Assembly (NCBI GenBank): GCA_036387415.1
Contig: DASVTU010000039.1
Coordinates: 806,001 to 870,000, forward strand
DNA from: DASVTU01 sp036387415
Lineage (GTDB): Bacteria; Acidobacteriota; Blastocatellia; Pyrinomonadales; Pyrinomonadaceae
Reading direction: 5' to 3'
DNA length: 64,000 nt
The translations under genes and the position numbers were made by a program. Position 1 is the first letter of the stretch. Each line of letters starts with the position of its first letter. The notes beneath the pieces are model-generated. The model saw nothing but the letters and a program-made list of their open reading frames with translations, did not search any database and was not told the DNA's origin. Below, one piece after another: positions 42,605-49,547 of this stretch.

Positions 42605-43165
42605 TTCTGTTAGGCTCGACTTTCTGATTGACGACGGGATTTTGTTGGAGGATGAGTGGTGGAGGCGACGCGTGGGTCGCTCGTCTCGCGGAGGTTGATT
42701 TTCAAAAATTCAGGCGGAGATGCTGAAGATTCGTTCTTGAATTCGGGCTGTCAGTGGAATTTTTTCGCGTTGCGGGATGAATGGTCGGGATGCGTGGAGA
42801 CGGTCAGGGTCGGCGTGCGACCCGTATTTCAAGATATTTGATTTGCCGTCGAACGGTCAAGAGTTTATTTCGGGCGGGCGTTTCGCTTGCCGAGGGCGGG
42901 CAAAAATCCCTGCGGAAATTGGCTTTTTATCTTGCTGCGGCGTACAACGGCGAATCCGCCTCGACACATCTAAACGCTTGCCGCAAATGGAGAAACCATC
43001 GAGAGACGCTTACTCGCTGGTGGTTGTTCGACGGTTTTCGCTTGTTCCGAAGACCCGGATGCTTTTGCCTTCTGGTCGTCGAAAGACGCGGGCGAAAGTT
43101 CTGACGCGTGCGTGCGGCATGTATAATCAAAGGCCGGAAGCCAAACAATTTACCGGAAAGTTGCT
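42605..43165. other. Intergenic region before the second M1-like gene
   Basis: The 561-nt gap has no supported gene; frames that are open within it use atypical residues and overlap the promoter. A TATAAT promoter lies at 43099-43127. No repeat of the heptad type was found here. Confidence 0.5.
43099..43127 (+). promoter_or_regulatory. Promoter candidate for the M1-like/TPR gene
   Basis: TTCTGA (43099-43104), a 17-nt spacer and a perfect TATAAT (43122-43127), 39 nt upstream of the start codon. The -35 is weak. Confidence 0.55.
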
Positions 43166-45361
43166 ATGACAAATCTTCGTTTACGCCCACTCTTTATCGC
43201 TGCGTTGCTGGTTGTCTCGCTCGGCCTCTCCGCACTCGCCGCGAGCGCGCAGCAGACGCCGGGGCGCGCACGCTTCGACGTGACACACTACCGGATTGAA
43301 GCCGATTTGCGACCTGCGGAAAACTTCCTCAACGCCGTCGGCGACGTGACCTTCACGCCTCTCGACGCGACGCGCTCGGTGGTCTTCGAGTTGAATGGCT
43401 CGCTCAAAGTCGAAAGCATCGAACGCGACGGGCGACCGCTCACCAATTTCGTGCAGGACGCGGCGGGCTACGAAAGTTTCGGGCCGAGCGTGCGCGTGGA
43501 TTTGGGCGAAGTGGTTCCGGCGGGTCAGTCCGTGACGTTGCGCTTCCGTTGGGGCGGCGCGCTCGTCACGCCCGAAGGCGGGCCGCTTGCCACCAAACGC
43601 CTCGCCTACGTCGGCAACGAAGGCTCCTATCTAATGTATGCCGCGCGTTGGTTTCCGTTTCATGAGTACGCGGCTGACCGCGCCACCGCCGAAATCACCG
43701 TCAGCGCGCCCGCAGGTTTTGAAATCGCGGGCTATAGCGACGACACATCCACACAACCGACCAGCACCGCCGTCACCAACGCTCCCACTCCGCTCCGCAT
43801 GGGCACCGCGACGACGACCAACAACGCCGCGCGGACGCCCGCCGGACGCGCCGCTCAGACAACGCGACCGACGACACCCGCGACGAATGCGCCGCTGGTG
43901 CTGCAAACTTCGGGCAACGCCGTCCGGCGCCGTTTCGTCTATCGTCAGCCCGCGCTCGTCGGCAACATCGCCGCCGGACGTTACATCACCAGAACTCTCA
44001 AATTCGGCGGCTACGACATTCAGTTTTTCGTCTTCCCCGGCAGCGAGGGACGCATCGACCACTACGGCGAACTCGTCGGCGACGCGCTTCGCTTCTACAC
44101 GAAGCAATACGGCACGCCCGCCTTCGGTTCGCGTTTCGTCGTCGCGCAGATTGACGACCAGAGCCTCGACGCCTACGCCGCGCCCGGCATGCAGTTTCTC
44201 TCCGCGCGCTACTTCGACCCGACGCGCACCACCGGACTCGACGAACGCGTCCAACGCGAACTCGCCTTCCAGTGGTGGGGTCATACGGTCGGCCTCAAAT
44301 CCTTCGACGATGTGTGGCTCTCGCAGGGGCTTGCCGAGTGGAGCGCCTACGCGTTGCGCGAAACCGCGCTCTCCGGCGGCACGCTCGAAGCCGCCCAACG
44401 CGACATGCAGGAACGCGCCTTGATGTTCGAGCAATCGGCCTCAATTATGCGCGCACCCTCCACGCTCGATGACCAATCGGCGGCCTATCAAGCCATCATC
44501 TACTACAAAGGGGCGATGGTCTTCCGCATGCTGCGCGAGACGATTGGCAACGAAAAGTTTGACAACTTGCTGCGTCGCTTGCTCAGCCAGTATCGCGGCA
44601 AAAATGTCTCGATTGACGAATTCGAGACGCTCGCCAACGGCGTCGCCGAAGACAGCCTGCGTTACTTCTTCGCGCGTTGGGTCGAAGGCACGGGCGTTCC
44701 CGAATTCTCCTCCGACTACCAGATTATTCGCACGCGCGCGGGCAAGTTCCGCGCACGCGGAACCATCAAGCAGAACTTCGACAACCTGCGTATGCCCGTC
44801 GAAGTCAGCCTGCGCGCAGAGGGCGACGACCAGACCACGACCATCTTCGTGCAGGACAAGAGCGAGGATTTCGATTTTGAATCCAACGGCAAGCCGCTCG
44901 AAGTCATCATCGACCCTAACTACAAAATCCTCCGCACCTCGGAGGACTTGCGTATCGCCGTCGTCGCGCGTCGCGGTCTCGAACTCTTCCGAGAGGGTCA
45001 GTATTTGGAAGCGCAACGCCAACTCGAAGAGGCGCTCAAACTCGACAAGTCGAACTCATGGGTCTACTACAATCTTGGTCTGCTCTTTCTCGAACAGCGC
45101 AACTACCAGCAGGCCATCGACAATTTTCAGGCGGCGCTCGACGGAAGTTTGAAGCCCTCTTGGATTGAAGTCTGGGCGCGCATCAAACGCGGCAACGCCT
45201 ACGACGCGCAAGGCGACCGCGCACGCGCCGTCAGCGAGTACAACAAGGCCGTGCAGACAGGCATCAACTACGACAACGCGCAACGCGCCGTTCAGGAGTT
45301 TCTCAAAACTCCCTATGACCCGCGCGCCAAATCACAAACCGCTTCCGGCGCAACCGACTAA
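43166..45361 (+). CDS. Exported M1-like pseudopeptidase with C-terminal TPRs
   Basis: A 731-residue precursor with a signal peptide (FIAALLVVSLGLSALAASA). The N-terminal beta domain resembles M1 (VTHYRIEADLRPAENFLNAV) and is followed by a Thr/Ala/Pro-rich insert. At the active-site position, residues 364-371 read RELAFQWW where M1 enzymes have HELAHQWW. Nineteen residues after Phe368 the third ligand is Gln387 (WLSQGLAEW). So all three zinc ligands are substituted while the catalytic-type Glu365 remains. Two to three TPRs close the protein (WVYYNLGLLFLEQRNYQQAI, RIKRGNAYDAQGDRARAVSE). Catalysis is unlikely; a binding role is inferred. Confidence 0.85.
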   Translation: MTNLRLRPLFIAALLVVSLGLSALAASAQQTPGRARFDVTHYRIEADLRPAENFLNAVGDVTFTPLDATRSVVFELNGSLKVESIERDGRPLTNFVQDAAGYESFGPSVRVDLGEVVPAGQSVTLRFRWGGALVTPEGGPLATKRLAYVGNEGSYLMYAARWFPFHEYAADRATAEITVSAPAGFEIAGYSDDTSTQPTSTAVTNAPTPLRMGTATTTNNAARTPAGRAAQTTRPTTPATNAPLVLQTSGNAVRRRFVYRQPALVGNIAAGRYITRTLKFGGYDIQFFVFPGSEGRIDHYGELVGDALRFYTKQYGTPAFGSRFVVAQIDDQSLDAYAAPGMQFLSARYFDPTRTTGLDERVQRELAFQWWGHTVGLKSFDDVWLSQGLAEWSAYALRETALSGGTLEAAQRDMQERALMFEQSASIMRAPSTLDDQSAAYQAIIYYKGAMVFRMLRETIGNEKFDNLLRRLLSQYRGKNVSIDEFETLANGVAEDSLRYFFARWVEGTGVPEFSSDYQIIRTRAGKFRARGTIKQNFDNLRMPVEVSLRAEGDDQTTTIFVQDKSEDFDFESNGKPLEVIIDPNYKILRTSEDLRIAVVARRGLELFREGQYLEAQRQLEEALKLDKSNSWVYYNLGLLFLEQRNYQQAIDNFQAALDGSLKPSWIEVWARIKRGNAYDAQGDRARAVSEYNKAVQTGINYDNAQRAVQEFLKTPYDPRAKSQTASGATD

Positions 45362-45382
45362 TCACTGAACCAAACTCGAAAC

Positions 45383-45423
45383 AAAAAACTCGCTCCCGTC
45401 GATAAGACGGTAGCGAGTTTTTT
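45383..45423. terminator. Bidirectional terminator after the second M1-like gene
   Basis: AAAAAACTCGCT and AGCGAGTTTTTT pair perfectly; a CCGTC/GACGG stem continues inward. It separates convergent genes. Confidence 0.9.
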
Positions 45424-45442
45424 AGTCTCACGTTCTACTTCG

Positions 45443-46243
45443 TTACTTCGGCGGATAAAGACAGAGCCATGCGAATCGCTCTCGCGGGCGAAAGCCGACG
45501 GATTCGTAAATTTTGGCGGCGTGATAATTTTCGTCGGCGGCCATGACGAGCGTCTTGACGCCCTGTTGTTCGAGCGCCGTTCGAGAAACGTGATGGACGA
45601 GTGTGCCGCAGATGCCGCGACGACGAAAGTCGGGGTCTGTCCCGACCTCTTGAAAACGCGCCATTTCTCCTTCACGAAAAAGACCGAGATTAGAGACCGC
45701 GCGCTCCCCGATGAACGCACCATACCAATCACCGACGCCCTCGTCGATGAGCGCGCGTTGGTCTTTTATCTTTCGCTTCTTGAATTCCTTGTATGCTTCG
45801 AGTTCAAAACGTTCATGACGACAACGCACTTGAATCTCAAGCATAGACGCCCAATCCGCCTCCGTCTCGATGCGTCGTATCTCAATCTCTCGATTGACGT
45901 GCGGCGGCGGGTGCACTTCGTCGGCCAGCAGCGTCACGTCGTTTTCCATCACGTAACCGGCATCGAGAAATGCTTCGACCTCGCCGACGTGGTTGTCGCG
46001 TATATCCCAACCGAACAGGACGTGCCGAATCTCCGGGTTATGCGCGAACTCGCGCGCGAACAATTCAGGCCAACGCCGTTCGTCGCCCTCTGCGGGCGCG
46101 TCTTCAAACACCAACAGATTGCCGCCGTAGTAACTCGGATTGGAAGGTGTCTCAACACGTAGATAACTACCACGGTCTACGACGTGCCCGTGGCGACGCC
46201 AGAAGATTAGTTCTGTTTGTAGACGCATCGAATCAACGCGCAC
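45443..46243 (-). CDS. GNAT family N-acetyltransferase
   Basis: A 266-residue protein. A GTG at 46243 is preferred because GAGGGAG lies 9 nt upstream; ATG at 46228 is the alternative, and the frame beyond 46243 runs into palindrome H11. The C-terminal GNAT domain has MARFQEVGTDPDFRRRGICG, the acetyl-CoA motif (R-R-R-G-I-C-G-T-L-V), then VMAADENYHAAKIYESVGFR. The N-terminal half looks like a second, degenerate GNAT-like unit. The acceptor substrate is unknown. It lies downstream of lpxI on the same strand but a palindrome separates them. Confidence 0.82.
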   Translation of the reverse strand: MRVDSMRLQTELIFWRRHGHVVDRGSYLRVETPSNPSYYGGNLLVFEDAPAEGDERRWPELFAREFAHNPEIRHVLFGWDIRDNHVGEVEAFLDAGYVMENDVTLLADEVHPPPHVNREIEIRRIETEADWASMLEIQVRCRHERFELEAYKEFKKRKIKDQRALIDEGVGDWYGAFIGERAVSNLGLFREGEMARFQEVGTDPDFRRRGICGTLVHHVSRTALEQQGVKTLVMAADENYHAAKIYESVGFRPRERFAWLCLYPPK

Positions 46244-46280
46244 TGGGAAAGTCTCCCTCAGAAAATTTAACAGGACAGAC

Positions 46281-46363
46281 AATTGCGGATTTCGGATTGC
46301 GGATTCGAGTACGAGAACGCAGTGCTTCGTCAATCCGCATTCCGCAATCCGAAATCCGCAATT
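46281..46363. repeat. Heptad palindrome H11 (GCGGATT words, arms differ by one heptad)
   Basis: Left arm 46281-46305 is AATTGCGG ATTTCGG ATTGCGG ATT. The right arm 46332-46363, as complement, is AATTGCGG ATTTCGG ATTGCGG AATGCGG ATT, carrying exactly one extra heptad. It sits three bases from the lpxI stop codon. The word family is shared with H5, H12 and H17. Confidence 0.82.
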
Positions 46364-46365
46364 CT

Positions 46366-47175
46366 TTAGACGGCGGTGACGGCGATGCGATGTTTGTCTG
46401 CGAGTTGGAGCATGGATTCGCGGTCGAACATGAGCGTCTTGCCCGCCGTGATGCAGAGACAGGTAGCACCTGCCTCAATCATGGTTTCGATTGTCGGAAG
46501 GCCGACGACGGGAACATCGAAGCGCATGTCCTGATTCGGCTTGGCGATTTTGACCACTGTAAGACGCCCGCGTGCGAGCGTTCCGGCACGACGAATCACG
46601 GCGTCTGTACCTTCCATCGCTTCGACGGCGACGCAGGCGCGCGCACGCACGACAATGGTCTGACCCAGGTCGAGACGCGCAATTTCGTGCGCCACTTCGA
46701 GGCCGTATTCGATGTCGCCGCGTTCGCGCTCGTCGGGCGCACGCCGCGTCAGAGTGCCTTCGGCAGCGAGGTTGTCTTGAAGGAAGTAGGTCGAATCAAT
46801 CAGTTCGATGCCTTCGCCCGCGAGTTCATCTGCGACGCCGCCGATGAGCGCGTCGGTGTTGCGTCGCGGCAGGCGCAAGAGCATCTTGAGCATCCGCACG
46901 TCGGGCAGCGAGCCGCTGAAAATCTGCACGTGCTTAACCTGTCCGGCCATTATCGCGCGCTCGACGCCCTCGCGTTTGAAGAAGCGAATCATCTTCCCCA
47001 ACTGACCGATGCCAACCCACACGACGCGTCCGCCCGCAGCGGTCGCCGCGCGTTCAATCTCCGCGTCAGTCTCCTCGCGAATCGCCGCCACCGCCAGCGA
47101 CACACCCGCACGACGCGCGCCCTCGACGACCAAAAACGGAAACCGTCCGTTGCCTGCAATCAACCCGTAACGCAT
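46366..47175 (-). CDS. lpxI: UDP-2,3-diacylglucosamine pyrophosphatase LpxI
   Basis: A 269-residue protein. The N-terminal domain opens GLIAGNGRFPFLVVEGARRA, and GQLGKMIRFFKREGVERAIM and AGQVKHVQIFSG follow. The C-terminal domain has RRAGTLARGRLTVVKIAKPN and QDMRFDVPVVGLPTIETM, containing the Asp needed by LpxI, then GATCLCITAGKTLMFDRESM. It makes lipid X from UDP-diacylglucosamine, replacing LpxH. The ATG at 47175 is set by the conserved M-R-Y-G-L-I-A-G start. It lies in the lpxA-fabZ-skp-bamA series. Confidence 0.92.
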   Translation of the reverse strand: MRYGLIAGNGRFPFLVVEGARRAGVSLAVAAIREETDAEIERAATAAGGRVVWVGIGQLGKMIRFFKREGVERAIMAGQVKHVQIFSGSLPDVRMLKMLLRLPRRNTDALIGGVADELAGEGIELIDSTYFLQDNLAAEGTLTRRAPDERERGDIEYGLEVAHEIARLDLGQTIVVRARACVAVEAMEGTDAVIRRAGTLARGRLTVVKIAKPNQDMRFDVPVVGLPTIETMIEAGATCLCITAGKTLMFDRESMLQLADKHRIAVTAV

Positions 47176-47178
47176 AAG

Positions 47179-47265
47179 TGGATTGCGGATTGCAGATGTC
47201 GGATTGCGGATTAAAGAGCAGGTTTGCTTTATCAATCCGCAATCCGCAATCCGCAATCCGCATTC
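47179..47265. repeat. Heptad palindrome H12 (GGATTGC words)
   Basis: The left arm reads GGATTGC GGATTGC AGATGTC GGATTGC GGATTAA (47180-47214). The right arm is AATCCGC four times then ATTCAT (47234-47266). The right arm overlaps the lpxA stop codon and the left ends four bases from the lpxI start. One left unit (AGATGTC) has decayed. Confidence 0.82.
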
Positions 47266-48034
47266 ATTTAACGACTCCTCGTTTGGATGTTTCGATGAAA
47301 TGGACGAGTTCGTCAACCTCTGCGGAACCGTGAATCTCGCGGCGTATGCGTTCGAGCGCCTGTGTCGTGTTGAGGCGCGACGAGAGCAGGAGGTGAAAGG
47401 CATGATGGAGGGCGCGGATGGTTTCCTGCGGGTAGCCGCGCCGACGCATGCCGACGATGTTGAGGCCGTAGCACTCGGCGCGATTGCCGACGCTACGCGC
47501 AAAAGGCATCGCGTCCTGCGTGACGACCGAATAACCGCCGATGAAGGCTTCGCGCCCGACGCGACAGAATTGATGGACGCCGGAATATGCACCAATGCTC
47601 GCGCCGTCTTCAACCGTGACATGACCGGCGAGCGTCGCGCCGTTTGCCATGATGATGTCGCTGCCGAGCAGGCAATCATGAGCGATGTGCGCTTGCGCCA
47701 TGATGAGACAGTCGTCGCCCGTGCGTGTCAGCATGCCGCCGCCCTCTGTACCGCGATGAATGGTGACGAATTCGCGTATCGTATTGCGCGCGCCGATGTG
47801 TGTCTCGGCGGGTTCGCCACGGTACTTCAAATCCTGCGAGGCGAGTCCGATGGAGACGAAGGGGAAGATGCGCGTCGAGTCGCCGATGCGCGTGCGCCCT
47901 TCGATAACACAGTGGCCGTCAATCCGTACGTTGCGACCGACGCGCACTTCGTCGCCGATGATGCAGTACGGCCCGACGGTCGTGTCTGAACCAATCTGTG
48001 CATGCGGGCTGACAATGGCGGAAGGATGAATCAT
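47264..48034 (-). CDS. lpxA: Acyl-ACP--UDP-N-acetylglucosamine O-acyltransferase LpxA
   Basis: A 256-residue left-handed beta-helix acyltransferase. Hexapeptide repeats begin MIHPSAIVSPHAQIGSDTTV. The catalytic region is MAQAHIAHDCLLGSD with His119 equivalent to the catalytic His of E. coli LpxA. GAYSGVHQFCRVG and GNRAECYGLNIVGMRRRG separate it from LpxD. The C-terminal helices end FIETSKRGVVK. It adds the first hydroxyacyl chain in lipid A synthesis. ATG at 48034 is preferred over a TTG two codons earlier. Confidence 0.95.
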   Translation of the reverse strand: MIHPSAIVSPHAQIGSDTTVGPYCIIGDEVRVGRNVRIDGHCVIEGRTRIGDSTRIFPFVSIGLASQDLKYRGEPAETHIGARNTIREFVTIHRGTEGGGMLTRTGDDCLIMAQAHIAHDCLLGSDIIMANGATLAGHVTVEDGASIGAYSGVHQFCRVGREAFIGGYSVVTQDAMPFARSVGNRAECYGLNIVGMRRRGYPQETIRALHHAFHLLLSSRLNTTQALERIRREIHGSAEVDELVHFIETSKRGVVK

Positions 48035-48040
48035 GCTCAA

Positions 48041-48160
48041 GAAGGCAAAAAGACAAAAGCAAAAGGTAGAAGTGAAGGGCGGAATTCGCAGCCGTTTCGA
48101 TTTTTACGCTTCCGTTTTTTGTCTTCTTACTTTTGCCTTTTACCCTTTTACTTTTTCCTT
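48041..48160. repeat. Heptad palindrome H13 (AAGCAAA words)
   Basis: The left arm is AGGCAAA AAGACAA AAGCAAA AGGTAGA AGTGAAG (48043-48077). The right arm is CTTCCGT TTTTTGT CTTCTTA CTTTTGC CTTTTAC CCTTTTA CTTTTTC (48109-48157), an imperfect complement with more units. It touches the fabZ stop (48160) and lies just before lpxA. Confidence 0.7.
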
Positions 48161-48612
48161 TACGTGAGCGTGCTGCGGTCAGCAATCGTGCTCATGATTT
48201 CGGCTTCGGCGACGAGTTGGCCTTCGACGCGCGCTTCGCCGCGCATGCGCTGGATGCGTGTGCCGACGCGTAGCGGCGTCACTTCGAGTACCAGCGTGTC
48301 GCCGGGACGGACGGGACGCCTGAAACGCGCGTTGTCGATGCCGCTAAAGAGCGGCAACTTCTCGTCGCGCGCCTCAAGCATGCGGAGCGCATAAATCGCC
48401 CCGACCTGCGCCATCGCTTCGACAATCAACACGCCGGGCATCACGGGCGCGCCCGGAAAATGACCTTGAAAGAAAAGCTCGTTGATGGTCACCTGTTTGA
48501 TGCCAACAATCCGCACGCCGGGCGTGATTTCGGTGATGCGGTCAACGAGTAGAAACGGATAACGATGCGGCAGGATTTGCTGGATGGCGTGGGAGTCGAG
48601 GATGGTTTCCAT
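48160..48612 (-). CDS. fabZ: 3-hydroxyacyl-ACP dehydratase FabZ
   Basis: A 150-residue hotdog-fold dehydratase. LPHRYPFLLVDRI begins the fold, and GHFPGAPVMPGVLIVEAMAQ holds catalytic His51 and Glu65. It dehydrates 3-hydroxyacyl-ACP in fatty acid synthesis. Its position between skp and lpxA is the usual one, where it competes with LpxA for hydroxyacyl-ACP. lpxD, which commonly sits between skp and fabZ, is missing here. Confidence 0.96.
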   Translation of the reverse strand: METILDSHAIQQILPHRYPFLLVDRITEITPGVRIVGIKQVTINELFFQGHFPGAPVMPGVLIVEAMAQVGAIYALRMLEARDEKLPLFSGIDNARFRRPVRPGDTLVLEVTPLRVGTRIQRMRGEARVEGQLVAEAEIMSTIADRSTLT

Positions 48613-48660
48613 AAGAGATTTAACGCGGCGAGGAGAGAGATAAAGGACGGGCTAATTTTC

Positions 48661-48765
48661 TCACTGAAAGATTTCATTGAAACTACTCGCTGAAATCCTT
48701 CAGTAAAAATCTTCGGTGAAACGATGTCGGCGAAAACATTTCGCCGACATCGTTTCACCGAAATC
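48661..48765. repeat. Palindrome H14 with 13-nt periodic words and a perfect 22-bp stem
   Basis: 48714-48735 (starting CGGTGAAACGATGTCGGCGA) pairs perfectly with 48739-48760 around a 3-nt loop. The outer left side consists of 13-nt units with the core TGAAA (CACTGAAAGATTT, CATTGAAACTACT, CGCTGAAATCCTT, CAGTAAAAATCTT). It lies between skp and fabZ, where lpxD would be expected. Confidence 0.75.
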
Positions 48766-48823
48766 TTTCGTCCGGTCGTCCACCGCCTCTCTCGTCGTAC
48801 CGCGTTTGAGGCTTAACTCGGTT

Positions 48824-49444
48824 TTAGCGTTGGCCGGGCGTGGTTGCTGCCGCCGTCGCCGGATTGCGCTGGTTGTATTCGGCAATGAAGGCGCGCGTGA
48901 TGTCGAGGCTGTCGGTCGCGTAGAGCACTGGAACCTGACTGGCGTCGATGATGAGGGTGATGCCGCGTGCGCGCGCAAACGTCTCAAGAGATTTGTAGAC
49001 ATCCTCTTGAAGCGGGTTGAGAACTTCGCGCATACGTTTTTCGTAGGCGAGTTGCGCGTCCTGACCCTTGCGCTCGATGTCGCGCTTCAACACCTCGGCG
49101 TCGTCGGCTGATTTAGCCAGCGCCGCTTGGTCGGCGACGGCTTTCGTGTCGTTAATCTGTTTGACGAGCGCGTCGTAGCGGGTGCGTAGACCCTGCAACT
49201 CTGTGCGGCGCGGTTGGAATTCACCATCGACACGTTTGATGGCCGCGATGAACTTCAGAATTCCGGCCTTCTCATCGCCGAATGCGCTGGTATTAATCAA
49301 CGCAATCTTGGCCTCGCCGGGGGCGGCGGCGCTCGCTCCGGCAGGCGCGGCAGGGCGGGTCGCGGCGGGTTGCTGCGCGCTAACGGTGAGGGCGGCGGCT
49401 GCCGTTAACACTAGAACGGCAACGGTTTGACGAAATATTCTCAT
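48824..49444 (-). CDS. skp: Periplasmic chaperone Skp/OmpH
   Basis: A 206-residue precursor with a signal peptide (VAVLVLTAAAALTVSAQQ) and an Ala/Pro linker. The OmpH region has KIALINTSAFGDEKAGI, then a long charged coiled coil (GEFQPRRTELQGLRTRYDAL, LKRDIERKGQDAQLAYEKRM), and finally ITLIIDASQVPVLYATDSLD ITRAFI in the closing strand region. Skp holds unfolded outer-membrane proteins on their way to BamA, whose gene is immediately upstream on the same strand. Confidence 0.9.
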   Translation of the reverse strand: MRIFRQTVAVLVLTAAAALTVSAQQPAATRPAAPAGASAAAPGEAKIALINTSAFGDEKAGILKFIAAIKRVDGEFQPRRTELQGLRTRYDALVKQINDTKAVADQAALAKSADDAEVLKRDIERKGQDAQLAYEKRMREVLNPLQEDVYKSLETFARARGITLIIDASQVPVLYATDSLDITRAFIAEYNQRNPATAAATTPGQR

Positions 49445-49479
49445 GACTTTTTCTCGTACTGCTCCTTACAGTTTCAAAA

Positions 49480-49527
49480 GGGAACGGACGCGGCTTCCAT
49501 CCAGAAAGCGAAGGCGTCCGGCTTCCC
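49480..49527 (-). other. Hairpin between bamA and skp
   Basis: GGGAACGGACGC (49480-49491) pairs with GCGTCCGGCTTCCC (49514-49527) with one bulged base pair. No T-run follows, so it may be an attenuator or mRNA-processing structure that sets the skp:bamA ratio. Confidence 0.45.
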
Positions 49528-49547
49528 ACGGGTCTGACGTTAAAGGG

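Noticed and set aside
42777..43169. 130-codon plus-strand open frame before the second M1-like gene
   Set aside because: It runs across the promoter and into the next start with atypical residue content.
47179..47265. Possible mini-CRISPR because of regularly repeated GGATTGC units
   Set aside because: The units are 7 nt without spacers and occur as complementary arms, which fits the palindrome family.
47177..47679. Upstream extension of the lpxI frame through palindrome H12 into lpxA
   Set aside because: LpxI conservation starts at the ATG at 47175; the extension is the wrong frame of lpxA.
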